Positions 48,221 through 56,334 are shown, counted from the first letter of the stretch. The stretch is 56,379 nucleotides of DNA from Rhizorhapis suberifaciens (GCF_014200045.1 NZ_JACHOV010000013.1:1-56379), one strand, 5' to 3'. Translations and numbers: made by a program. Notes: a model not told the origin generated them from the sequence alone.

Positions 48221-49738
48221 TTAAGCTGGCTGGTGCTGAAGGTCGAACGTCGCCACCTCAAAAGGCTGCAGGGCAGCGATGTGTTTGCGTGTGATGTCAC
48301 GATAGAAATCACAGGCTGCTGGCTCGATCATATCGATCTCGCCAAACTTCTTCTCCAAGGGGCCGAGGCAAAGGCCCGCACAGAAACCCTCGATCTCGCA
48401 TCCATTGCAAAATGGGGGGTTCTCAGTGCGCAGCTTGTCATGTGCCAAATATGGCTCGGCTCGGAGAAGATCGGCGCCGGCATCGATCTTACCAAGAAGC
48501 GTGGAACCAGCCTTGCAGGAGAAGACCGAACCGTTTGGTTCGATGCTGAGCTGCGCGCCCTTGGCGGAGCAGTTCTTGAAACCTCGTTGGCTCACGACGT
48601 CGAAGCCGAGCAGTACCTGAAATATCTGGTGCCAGTAGCCGGTCAACACGACACCGCGCTGTCGACCGTACTCGATGACGGACCATAGCCGGTCGCCAAT
48701 TTGGTCAGCGTCATAGCTGACGTAAAATGTCGGATCGAAATCGACCACCACGCCAATCTCGGATGCGCCGACATCCACGGCGAGGTCGACAATCGAGTTG
48801 TCAAACTGATCCCATGTGCTGGAGGTTAGCGCAGCATTGATCGCCACTCGATTGCCGAACTTTTGGAGGTAGCGGAACCCCCGCATGACTGATGGCGTGC
48901 TGCTAGACCCATCCTTGAGGGGGCGGTTCGGACTGTCGGGCGAGTCGAAGCTCACGCAAACTGCGACGCCATATTCGCTGAAGGTCCTGGCGATCTCTTC
49001 TGTGATAAGCGAGCCATTCGTCACTGTTGAGTAGTGGATCGTCATCCCATCGTCGGCACCATTGCCGAAGCGCTTTAGAACGGCGGCCACCGCAGGCCAG
49101 TTCAGCAGCGGCTCACCGCCGAAAAATTGAATCATAACCTCGTTGACGCCGCCAGCTCTGGCCACGCCAAGAGCCTCGTCGATGTAGCGAACGGCATCGT
49201 CGGGCTTCATGCGTCGGTTTTTCGGGTCGAACTGATGCTCGAAGCGCTCCTTCGACGCATACATCGAGTCGCCGAGATCGATCTTGATGCTTTCCGGAGA
49301 CGCAAGGCGAGCAGACTCAACCTTCCGTACCTCAGACTCGACCGACATCTCGCGGCCTTGAATGCCCTCGAAGCAATATGTGCAGCCAAAATTGCACGCG
49401 TTGGCCATTATCAACTGGATGACGGTCACCCGAGGGGGCTTGGTTTCATCTTGCCGACGATCCGAGGACTGGCCCTCCCGGAACAATAATTGCCGCGCTT
49501 CCAATTGTTGGACGAGCTCGGCTTCACGTGACTCTGCATCACCCTCGAGCCATTTGGCCGGGATCGCTCGACCACCTTTGAAGCTGTGCAACGTGGCAAG
49601 AGCGGCTTCGTCCAAGAGGCATAGGCCGCCGAGCCGCCGATGATAGACGGCTGTCCGGCTTCCGACGTTGCGCTCGACCGTTTCATCCGAAAGGACGAGT
49701 GCGATGTTCTCGCGAACCATGTTCGGCGTTTTCAGCAC
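48221..49738 (-). CDS. Radical SAM/SPASM peptide maturase
   Basis: This 505-residue protein is a radical SAM enzyme with a SPASM domain. The CxxxCxxC cluster motif is Cys115, Cys119, Cys122 (NACNFGCTYCFEG), and GGEP follows at residues 207-210. The C-terminal region shows the complete seven-cysteine SPASM pattern: Cys390-x12-Gly-x4-Cys408, Cys444-x2-Cys447-x5-Cys453-x3-Cys457, and Cys476. The first 100 residues look like a peptide-binding RRE-type or PqqD-like domain. It starts at GTG 49738 with GGAGG 6 bases upstream, 15 bases after the repeat peptide. Its likely role is to install crosslinks, or to epimerise residues, in that peptide. Confidence 0.92.
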   Translation of the reverse strand: MLKTPNMVRENIALVLSDETVERNVGSRTAVYHRRLGGLCLLDEAALATLHSFKGGRAIPAKWLEGDAESREAELVQQLEARQLLFREGQSSDRRQDETKPPRVTVIQLIMANACNFGCTYCFEGIQGREMSVESEVRKVESARLASPESIKIDLGDSMYASKERFEHQFDPKNRRMKPDDAVRYIDEALGVARAGGVNEVMIQFFGGEPLLNWPAVAAVLKRFGNGADDGMTIHYSTVTNGSLITEEIARTFSEYGVAVCVSFDSPDSPNRPLKDGSSSTPSVMRGFRYLQKFGNRVAINAALTSSTWDQFDNSIVDLAVDVGASEIGVVVDFDPTFYVSYDADQIGDRLWSVIEYGRQRGVVLTGYWHQIFQVLLGFDVVSQRGFKNCSAKGAQLSIEPNGSVFSCKAGSTLLGKIDAGADLLRAEPYLAHDKLRTENPPFCNGCEIEGFCAGLCLGPLEKKFGEIDMIEPAACDFYRDITRKHIAALQPFEVATFDLQHQPA

Positions 49739-49753
49739 GGACAGCCTCCATTC

Positions 49754-49921
49754 TTACTTGGTCAGCGCATGCTTCAGCATGACGCCGTTGTGGATGGCGG
49801 ACGTGCCACCAACGGTTCCGCCGACAGTGCCGCCCACCGTGCCGCCGACGGTTCCGCCCACCGTACCGCCGACGGTTCCGCCGACAGTACCGCCCACAGT
49901 TCCACTGATCGTTGTCTTCAT
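49754..49921 (-). CDS. Repeat-peptide precursor (eight Gly-Thr-Val-Gly units)
   Basis: This 55-residue peptide consists of MKTTIS, then eight perfect GTVG units (residues 7-38), then the tail GTSAIHNGVMLKHALTK. It has no Cys, aromatic or acidic residue; the tail holds all the histidines. AAGGAG lies 7 bases before ATG 49921. It directly precedes a radical SAM/SPASM gene and two oxygenases, the layout of RiPP operons, so I read it as the precursor. The third codon positions vary among units. It is too short for usual gene finders. Confidence 0.85.
   Translation of the reverse strand: MKTTISGTVGGTVGGTVGGTVGGTVGGTVGGTVGGTVGGTSAIHNGVMLKHALTK
49808..49903. repeat. Eight tandem 12-bp units coding for Gly-Thr-Val-Gly
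   Basis: The eight 12-bp units are contiguous. Variation occurs only at the third base of codons (GGA/GGT/GGC, ACT/ACC/ACG, GTG/GTC/GTT), while the peptide repeat is perfect. This indicates selection on the peptide and argues against a young slippage array. Confidence 0.95.
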
Positions 49922-50412
49922 GATGTCGCTCCTTCAGCTGGTTGAATCAACTTCACCTCGGCCAACTGACTCGATCAGCAAGCCACCAGACAAGATACGA
50001 AAGTAGATAATGATAACAAGAAGCGGGTTGGTGTAGCCTTGGTGCAAAGTATGGAGCGAATTCACTCCAATAACGGCGGATCAGTTATTGTATATGGCAA
50101 CATAATACCTTGAGGCACTCGCGCTCTATAAGGAAGATATATATGGATTCCCGTTATGTGCCATTTCGACGACCTTTCTGCCATGGCCCCCGGTCAAATC
50201 TTCCCAGAAGGCGGGAGTAGCCGTGACAACGGTCATTCCCACGGGACCATATTGCTCCGACGAGGCGCCGGGGAACTGCACGACGACCGCCGCGGATCTC
50301 CTGTGCGGGTGAGCACCGCCGGTTGCACAGGCAAGGTCCAGACGCGGTTTCGATTCCGCGCGCCCGATCCCCGGTGAAAGGGATCGCATGGCTAGCATCG
50401 CGTACGACCGGT
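49922..50412. promoter_or_regulatory. Divergent control region of the peptide and exporter genes
   Basis: This stretch of nearly 500 bp separates the peptide operon (minus) from the exporter operon (plus). Its left half is more AT-rich. It contains the near-perfect palindrome TGGAGCGAATTCACTCCA (50052-50069, one mismatched pair) and an AT-rich ATTGTATATGGCAACAT segment just after it. The half-site GGAGCG/CTCC also occurs in the operator-like element at 689-707. Small frames of up to about 110 codons exist here on both strands, but none has a convincing ribosome site and homology. Confidence 0.45.
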
Positions 50413-51450
50413 ATGCGTGCGCTGACCTTCGAAAGGGGGGCATGGTTCGCGCTGTCACTGGTCATCAGTGCGGGCGCCTGGTGGTGGTGGTCCGATCGGC
50501 AGCGCTACGTGACCACGGACAATGCCTTTGTTGATACGGACATCATCATGTTGTCCTCACAGATTAGCGGCTTTGTAGTGCAGGTGGTGACCACTCCCAA
50601 TGACCACGTTCGCCGTGAACAGACGCTGGCGGTCATTGAGCCAGCCGACTTCCGGCTAACCCTAGCTGCTGCGCTTGCCAGACGACGCGCTGCACAGGCG
50701 GCGATTACTCAGCTCACCCACCGAAGCGCCGAGCGGCGAGCGGCACTGCAAGAGAAAGTGGCCGCGCTCCGCGGCGCGATGGCGACGGGCGAGGCGGTGC
50801 AAGCGCAGCAGGAGCGGATCGCGCGGCTCGCCGCTCAGGGCTGGGCGACAGGCCGGCTTCTGCAAACAGCCACAGCCGACGCAACAAAGGCGACGGCCGA
50901 CATTGATGAAGCGAAGGCCGATATGGCGGCAGAGGCGGCGCAGGGTCGCACGGTGTCCGGGGAGGCGGAAACCCTTGCGGCCGATCTCGCCCGGGCCGAC
51001 GCGGAGGTCGCGCGTGCGCGACTGGACTTGGAGCGTACGTCTCTTCGCTCGCCGGTGCGCGGGACCGTAGGTCCGGTGCTCGCCCGGGTTGGGCAGTTTC
51101 TGAGACCCGGCGATGTGGTGATGCATGTGGTGCCAGCACGGGCGCAATACATCGTCGCCAATTTCAAAGAGACGCAGTTCAGTCGGTTGCGCGTCGGACA
51201 GGTCGCACAGATCCGGCTTGATGCCTTTCCAGGCCGCGTCCTTACCGGCCGTATCCAGAGCCTCTCACCCGCTACCGGGTCGAAATTCGCGGCAATGCCG
51301 ATCGACAACGCAAACGGCAATTTCGTAAAGATCGTCCAGCGTGTACCGGTCCGGATAGAACTAGCGCCAGCCGCAGCGGCCGCGGCCGATCGGATGCTCA
51401 GACCTGGCCTGTCCGCAAACGTTTCCGTCGATCTCGGCGAAGCCCGCTGA
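50413..51450 (+). CDS. EmrA/HlyD-type membrane fusion protein
   Basis: This periplasmic adaptor of about 345 residues spans the inner membrane once (FALSLVISAGAWWWW). It continues with the EmrA signature RYVTTDNAFVDTDIIMLSSQISGFV and a lipoyl-half segment, VTTPNDHVRREQTLAVIEPADF. A long alpha-hairpin (residues about 100-220) and the second lipoyl half with LERTSLRSPVRGTVGPV are followed by a beta-barrel domain with FKETQFSRLRVGQVAQI. It partners the MFS pump encoded one base downstream. The start is uncertain (ATG 50413 or GTG 50374). Confidence 0.9.
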   Translation: MRALTFERGAWFALSLVISAGAWWWWSDRQRYVTTDNAFVDTDIIMLSSQISGFVVQVVTTPNDHVRREQTLAVIEPADFRLTLAAALARRRAAQAAITQLTHRSAERRAALQEKVAALRGAMATGEAVQAQQERIARLAAQGWATGRLLQTATADATKATADIDEAKADMAAEAAQGRTVSGEAETLAADLARADAEVARARLDLERTSLRSPVRGTVGPVLARVGQFLRPGDVVMHVVPARAQYIVANFKETQFSRLRVGQVAQIRLDAFPGRVLTGRIQSLSPATGSKFAAMPIDNANGNFVKIVQRVPVRIELAPAAAAAADRMLRPGLSANVSVDLGEAR

Positions 51451-51451
51451 C

Positions 51452-52957
51452 ATGTCGAGCGATCCGACGATGCCGCCCGCACATGGGAAATCCACCTGGT
51501 GGTGTTTTATCGGATTACTGGTGGCACAATTCATCGCTGTGCTCGACGTTCAGATTGTAACCTCGTCGCTCGAAATGATCCAGGCTGGCGTCGGCGCCAG
51601 CGTCGACGAGATCAGTTGGGTGCAGACCTCCTACCTGATCGCCGAAACCCTCTCGATCCCATTAGTCGGAAGTCTGACTCGACGGCTCGGCTTACGAACC
51701 CTGTTTGGGATCGCCTGCGGTGCCTTCGTGTTATTCAGTCTTGCAGTCGGCACCGCGCAGTCACTGCCCATGCTGATAGTGGCACGCGCGCTTCAAGGCT
51801 GTGCCGGCGGCGTCATGCTTCCAATGGCTTTCACTTATGGTTTTACCGCGTTCCCCGAGGCGCTAAAGCCTAGAATCAGCTTGATCCTGGCGTTATTTTC
51901 AGTGTCGGCACCCGCGATCGGACCGGTACTCGGCGGCTACATTTCAGATGCGGCGGGATGGCGGTGGCTGTTCTTCGTTAACGTCATGCCTGGCTTGCTA
52001 GCGATCCTCGCGGTTACGCGCTCGATCTCGGCCACCGAGGGGCGCGTGAGCCCGGCGCCGCCACTTGACTGGGGCTCGCTGGTCGCCCTGTCCGCGTGCC
52101 TGGCCTCCATACAGTTCGCCCTTGAGGAGGGGCAGCGGCGCAACTGGACAGAGGACGGGTGGATATGTGCGCTGATGGTGCTCGGCGCGGTTGGACTGCT
52201 GGCATTTGTCCGGCGCAGCATGGTGGCGAAAGATCCGCTAATCGACCTAAGGCCGCTGCTCGCCCACGCTTTCCGCACTGGATGGCTCTTGGTTACGGTC
52301 AGCGGCGTATCGATTTTCGGGGGAAGCTATCTACTACCACTCTTCCTGGCCAACGTGCGGGGATATTCACCCATTCAGGTGGGCGAGACCCTGATGGTTT
52401 CAGGAGTGAGCATGATCATCGCGGGGCTGGTGCTGATGCCGCGTCTGAGCCGGGTCGATCCGCGGCTCTTGATGGGCGGCGGCTTCGCGATGGCGGGCTA
52501 TGCATTCTGGCTCGGTCAGGCCGCCACCGCACAGTGGGACTTCTGGGAGTTCGCGACCATGCAAATCTTGCGCGGGATCGGCCTGATCGTCGCGGTGACG
52601 ACCACGCAGAGCCTCACCATGAAGGGCGTCGATGCTGGGCAGGTCAGCAGCGCGACCAGCCTTTTGTACCTCGCGCGTAACCTGGGCGGTGCGTTCGGCG
52701 TAGCGCTGCTATCTAGCGAGCTTGTGGTGGCATCCCACCAAGCCTACGCCGACTTGTCTGCTTCTTACCGTGTGGTCGCTGGACCCCATGCCGCGCCTGG
52801 GGATAATGCGGTCCCGATTGCGGCTCTAAATGACGCCGCGCTGGTTCTCGGCTTCAATCGCTGCTTTGCGTTGACCGCCCTCTATTGCTGGGGCGCGGCG
52901 ATCTTGGCCTTCACGCTGAGAGGTCGGATCGCGGCGGCCGCACCTGACCGATCCTAA
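51452..52957 (+). CDS. EmrB/QacA-type MFS exporter (DHA2 family)
   Basis: This 501-residue drug:proton antiporter has about 14 membrane helices. Family motifs include the DHA2 opening VAQFIAVLDVQIVTSSLEMI, the motif A region GSLTRRLGLRTLFGI, and motif C GPVLGGYISDAAGWRWLFFVN. With the EmrA-like protein it forms a pump that could export the modified peptide through a TolC-type outer-membrane channel supplied by the host, or act as self-resistance. The start is one base after the emrA-like stop. Confidence 0.93.
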   Translation: MSSDPTMPPAHGKSTWWCFIGLLVAQFIAVLDVQIVTSSLEMIQAGVGASVDEISWVQTSYLIAETLSIPLVGSLTRRLGLRTLFGIACGAFVLFSLAVGTAQSLPMLIVARALQGCAGGVMLPMAFTYGFTAFPEALKPRISLILALFSVSAPAIGPVLGGYISDAAGWRWLFFVNVMPGLLAILAVTRSISATEGRVSPAPPLDWGSLVALSACLASIQFALEEGQRRNWTEDGWICALMVLGAVGLLAFVRRSMVAKDPLIDLRPLLAHAFRTGWLLVTVSGVSIFGGSYLLPLFLANVRGYSPIQVGETLMVSGVSMIIAGLVLMPRLSRVDPRLLMGGGFAMAGYAFWLGQAATAQWDFWEFATMQILRGIGLIVAVTTTQSLTMKGVDAGQVSSATSLLYLARNLGGAFGVALLSSELVVASHQAYADLSASYRVVAGPHAAPGDNAVPIAALNDAALVLGFNRCFALTALYCWGAAILAFTLRGRIAAAAPDRS

Positions 52958-52990
52958 GCCAGTGCGGATTTGCCGGTGCTGACTTCGAGG

Positions 52991-54178
52991 CTATTTGGTC
53001 TCAGCGGTCGGAATGTTCTCTGCCGGCCTTCGCCGGCGGCCATCGTCATATACGCTCCACTGTGTATCAGCCGTGACGGTCAGCGTATCGAAAAACTTTT
53101 TGCGTCCGGCCTCGGTGAGACCGTCTTGGTACAGTTCCCACGCTTCTATCGTCCGCAGTGCGGCTTCATTGCCCGTGACAGCATGTGCAATGAAACCGAA
53201 GTCATCATCATGACCGAACTCGGCTGCGATAGGCTGCAGCTGAGACAAGCAGTTTCGCACGAGCGTTGCCAATTCAAGTGGTATTGCCATTGGATCGGGA
53301 AGGCGAGCTCGTACGCCATATCGGGCCGCTTGTCTGCAGGACTCTTCCAGCACACTTAGCTCAGAAGCCATCGGCTCGCTCGCACCATCTGACCTACATC
53401 CGGCAATCACGAGGCACCTGAACAGAGCGGCAAGCGCGGCCGCCAGCAGCGGTGATCTGCACGTGTCCGGCGCGCGGAGTTCAATGGTCGGATAGCTCTG
53501 CGAAGGTCGGACCATCCACCAGAGTTCCCCCGGACGGGCTATTATACCTGACTTCAGGTAGCGGCTCTGCCACAATTCGTACTCTTCATATCGACGGAAT
53601 GGGGGATTGAAACCGAATCTGGGTATCGCACTCAGCACTGCTCGACGCATGCTCAGAAACGCACCGACACTGCCATCGAAAATGGGAGAGTTGGCCGCGA
53701 GCGCGATGAATACCGGCACCATAGGCAATATGGAATTCAGTATCCGAATGCGATCAATGTCAGCTGGGACTGCGACGTGCACATGAAGCGCGGACATGCC
53801 TCCGCCTCCGAACATCGTATATTCCGGATGCCGATCGATGATAGACCCGTACTTCGCACTATCTGTGATTTCGTCCCAGCCCGACATCCGCTCAGGAAGC
53901 AGCCCAGTCGCCAATGGAATCTCATCGAAGCGAGCACTGACTTCTAAAAGGGCCTCTCGGTTCACCTTCAGCTGGCTCAAGAGCGTCATTCGATCGCTGC
54001 ACGGGTCGGTGATAGTCTCTATCTGGTAGGCATAGAACTCTTTAGAGCACCTGCTGCCGCCGATATCTTTGTTTATGGCCGATACGATATCGTCTCGGTT
54101 TCTACTGGAAACACTGAGCCTGCTTCGAGACAGGAGCAGGAATTCTTCCTCTACCCCGTAGGTGAACGCCTCGGACAT
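52991..54178 (-). CDS. YbdK-type carboxylate-amine ligase (GCS2 family)
   Basis: This 395-residue protein belongs to the glutamate-cysteine ligase type 2 family. The opening TYGVEEEFLLLSRSRLSV carries the ATP/metal glutamates. The GGGGMSALHVHVAVP segment, with its conserved histidines, is typical, as are YEEYELWQSRYLKSGIIARPGELWWMVRPS and TIELRAPDTC. These enzymes join an amine to a carboxylate with ATP. It converges on the exporter operon with 33 bp between. It might add an amino acid or amine to the exported peptide, or make a thiol protectant; both are inference. In E. coli YbdK the physiological substrate is unknown. Confidence 0.9.
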   Translation of the reverse strand: MSEAFTYGVEEEFLLLSRSRLSVSSRNRDDIVSAINKDIGGSRCSKEFYAYQIETITDPCSDRMTLLSQLKVNREALLEVSARFDEIPLATGLLPERMSGWDEITDSAKYGSIIDRHPEYTMFGGGGMSALHVHVAVPADIDRIRILNSILPMVPVFIALAANSPIFDGSVGAFLSMRRAVLSAIPRFGFNPPFRRYEEYELWQSRYLKSGIIARPGELWWMVRPSQSYPTIELRAPDTCRSPLLAAALAALFRCLVIAGCRSDGASEPMASELSVLEESCRQAARYGVRARLPDPMAIPLELATLVRNCLSQLQPIAAEFGHDDDFGFIAHAVTGNEAALRTIEAWELYQDGLTEAGRKKFFDTLTVTADTQWSVYDDGRRRRPAENIPTAETK

Positions 54179-54259
54179 AATAAACCCGCTCCCGAATGTA
54201 CTTTATGCATCACAGCCGGACACCGCTTGCCCGCTCAGCATGTTCGCCGTAGCGCGATT

Positions 54260-54718
54260 TCAGCATCCCAGGCGTGAGGCGGCCATCTGCAGGTCGAGCC
54301 ATTGGTCCACGGCCGTTGACAGCGGGGGCAGCATCGCGACATTTGCGCGTCGCCGATCGTCACGATCGGCCTCCCGGCTGATGTAGCCCAGCGCTTCGAG
54401 ATGTTCGATGTGGCGTAAAGCAGTGGTGCTCGAACCGCCACTCAAGCTGGAAAGCTGAGAAACGGTGATGTGCCGCCCCTCTTGCGTCGCGACATAAAGT
54501 TGCAGGATCATGTCGAAGCTTGGATCGCTGAAGCGAACACCGGTGAAGCAGGCGGCGAGCTTTAGCCGTCCCGTCAGAAGTGCCTTCGCTTCTCCCAAGC
54601 GACAGCTCCCGATCTCCTTATTGCTGCTAACCGCTGACAAAAGCGTATTTTCGACGGCCTTGCGCGGGAGCCGAACGACGACATCGATCAACTCGTCTCC
54701 TTCAAGTGCTGCATCCAT
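54260..54718 (-). CDS. MarR-like winged-helix regulator
   Basis: This 152-residue protein has a MarR-type winged helix (GRHITVSQLSSLSGGSSTTALRHIEHLEALGYISREADRDDRRRANVAMLPPL). The N-terminal part of about 70 residues is helical. The gene ends 82 bp before the ybdK-like gene and its start overlaps the preceding membrane-protein gene by 31 bp, so it is the last gene of a small operon. It is the closest candidate to control the exporter and peptide genes. Confidence 0.85.
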   Translation of the reverse strand: MDAALEGDELIDVVVRLPRKAVENTLLSAVSSNKEIGSCRLGEAKALLTGRLKLAACFTGVRFSDPSFDMILQLYVATQEGRHITVSQLSSLSGGSSTTALRHIEHLEALGYISREADRDDRRRANVAMLPPLSTAVDQWLDLQMAASRLGC

Positions 54719-55170
54719 GATTGTCTCGATCCCGTTCGTAGGTGAGGTTCGGCGCACCGCGGCAGTCGGAATGTCCCGAGCGCCAGGGCTCCGAGTGCGA
54801 GGTAGGCGTATATCCCGAGCTGGGTATGGTAAACGAAGAGGGGCACACGGGGCAGCAGGCCGCCCAGCAGGCTCATGAAGAGATTGGCGAGGGCGAAGCC
54901 AGCCGCCCATATCGGCCAGAAGCGAGTTGTTGTGATCCCCAGGCAGTAGAAGCCGCCGACGACAGCTATGTCTATGACAAGGATCACAAGATCGGCAGGA
55001 GCGAAGTATGCAACGTTCAGCAACCGGAGAGCGGTCGTAGCAACCGATGCCAGCATATTGATGCCAGCCCCGATACGCTCTGGCCTGCCACCTCGCACGA
55101 AAGCGTAACTGCATATAAGAATGAGTGTCGCGTCAAAAAGCAGTGCCAAAAATATTTGCAGCGACATCAT
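54688..55170 (-). CDS. Polytopic membrane protein
   Basis: This 160-residue protein has four hydrophobic segments (LQIFLALLFDATLILICSYA, LVILVIDIAVVGGFYCLGI, IWAAGFALANLFMSLLGGL, YAYLALGALALGTF). Two ATGs are adjacent at 55170 and 55167. No conserved family motif is recognised. It is in an operon with the neighbouring regulators and may sense a membrane signal. Confidence 0.7.
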   Translation of the reverse strand: MMSLQIFLALLFDATLILICSYAFVRGGRPERIGAGINMLASVATTALRLLNVAYFAPADLVILVIDIAVVGGFYCLGITTTRFWPIWAAGFALANLFMSLLGGLLPRVPLFVYHTQLGIYAYLALGALALGTFRLPRCAEPHLRTGSRQSWMQHLKETS

Positions 55171-55187
55171 CCCCTGCCCCCGGAGCG

Positions 55188-55529
55188 TTAAGCGGACTCA
55201 TTCTCGGCTTCGTTCTCAACCCCTATCACCGGCTTTGGCGCGCCTTCACCCCAACTGGTCTCCGAGAGGCCGAGCTGTCGGCCGGTTTTCTCGATCGAGA
55301 TGTGAGCGCGCATGGCCATATGATCTTGGCCTTCGACGAGGGCACTCAGCGCCGCTACGGTCGCCTTGACCGTTCGCTGTGCCATTGCAGGTGACAGCCG
55401 ATGCGCTTCGGTCGCATCCAAGGTTGTTAACAGAAACTGCGCGGTATCGCGTGCCGCGAGATTGATCGACCGCTCCGCCTTACGAAGCTCGTCAGCGACG
55501 ATCCGGCTCGTGTTCACAAGTGCTTGCAT
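55188..55529 (-). CDS. Helical protein of the regulator operon
   Basis: This 113-residue, mostly helical protein has heptad-like spacing (RIVADELRKAERSINLAARD, then MAQRTVKATVAALSALVEGQDHM). It may be a coiled-coil or phasin-like protein. It lies between the membrane-protein gene and the LuxR-like gene on the same strand. No function is known. Confidence 0.65.
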   Translation of the reverse strand: MQALVNTSRIVADELRKAERSINLAARDTAQFLLTTLDATEAHRLSPAMAQRTVKATVAALSALVEGQDHMAMRAHISIEKTGRQLGLSETSWGEGAPKPVIGVENEAENESA

Positions 55530-55556
55530 GACGCCTCCTTGAGCGCGTTGCGCTCG

Positions 55557-56051
55557 TCAAAGTTGTAAAAACCGAAGCAGGAAGAGCAGCGTGACATATG
55601 CCATTCCGGCGGCAGTCAGCCCCAAGGGAGTCACGATCGCGATGATCGCGGTCCATGCGGCCACTTGCTTCCATGTGAGCATGTTTGCTGCCGCCCCTGC
55701 GGTCGGCCAAGGAGGAGAAAACCGAGAAGTGGGGGTGTGGGAAGGTAGAGCGTTTGCAGGGTGTAAAGGCTCTACCCCCCTTTCCAAGGCGGCGAAAAGC
55801 TGCGCTGCCTCGAAACGTGTCGATACGCCAAGGATGGCATTGGCCTTCAGCAGCTGTTTATCCACTGCGCGGTAGCTGGCGGCTCCGGTCGCGGCCGCGA
55901 TCTCCTTGGAGTTTTTGAGTTGGAGGACCAGCCGGAGATAAGAGCGTTGGCGTTCTGTCAGCAAGGAGGCCCGAGGATCGACGACGTCGGTCTCATCGGA
56001 TGGTGGAGGAGGATACTCCTCAGATCTTGGAACAGGTTCGGTACTCGACAT
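55557..56051 (-). CDS. LuxR-type HTH protein with C-terminal membrane anchor
   Basis: This protein has about 164 residues from ATG 56051. A proline-rich N-terminus is followed by a LuxR/GerE-like helix-turn-helix (LLTERQRSYLRLVLQLKNSKEIAAATGAASYRAVDKQLLKANAILGV). A linker and two hydrophobic segments come last (WTAIIAIVTPLGLTAAGMAYV, then TLLFLLRFLQL), which would anchor it in the membrane. It has no receiver or autoinducer domain. An in-frame ATG at 56072 would add seven residues. It is probably the first gene of the operon running to 54260. Confidence 0.75.
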   Translation of the reverse strand: MSSTEPVPRSEEYPPPPSDETDVVDPRASLLTERQRSYLRLVLQLKNSKEIAAATGAASYRAVDKQLLKANAILGVSTRFEAAQLFAALERGVEPLHPANALPSHTPTSRFSPPWPTAGAAANMLTWKQVAAWTAIIAIVTPLGLTAAGMAYVTLLFLLRFLQL

Positions 56052-56300
56052 CCCATGACATTCCCGCCGCAAGCTGGAACGAATCGTTTCCAGAACGACG
56101 ATAACTCGGATTCACGGCAGGAAAAAAGCGTCAAGCCTCCAAATTTTTTTGCATAAGCGAAGCGGCGCCAAGTGCGCTCGTCGTACGCGAGCGCTGGCAA
56201 ACAGCTTGGGGCGGATTGACGCTACGGAAACGCTCGGTCAATTTCGCTGCGACGCACAACGCCGCTCTTAGCGACTCGGATTGCCGCGACTGATCGCGGA

Positions 56301-56334
56301 TGCCGGCGGGGTGCCGTCCAGCACCCCGCCGGCA
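56301..56334. terminator. 14-bp hairpin near the window end
   Basis: Perfect arms TGCCGGCGGGGTGC (56301-56314) and GCACCCCGCCGGCA (56321-56334), with loop CGTCCA, lie in the gene-free end (56073-56379). No T-run follows on the plus strand. It could terminate transcription entering from outside the window. Nothing else is recognised in this stretch. Confidence 0.5.

Noticed and set aside
49808-49903. CRISPR-like or minisatellite array
   Set aside because: Units are contiguous 12-bp repeats without spacers, in frame within a gene with a good ribosome site, and differ only synonymously.
50126-50458. 110-codon minus-strand frame and a 74-codon plus-strand frame in the gap before the exporter
   Set aside because: Neither has a ribosome site or recognisable family, and the minus frame runs into the exporter N-terminus. 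A control region is the simpler reading.
56301-56334. attC or recombination site at the window end
   Set aside because: The hairpin is a simple perfect stem without the conserved core and unpaired bases expected of attC.
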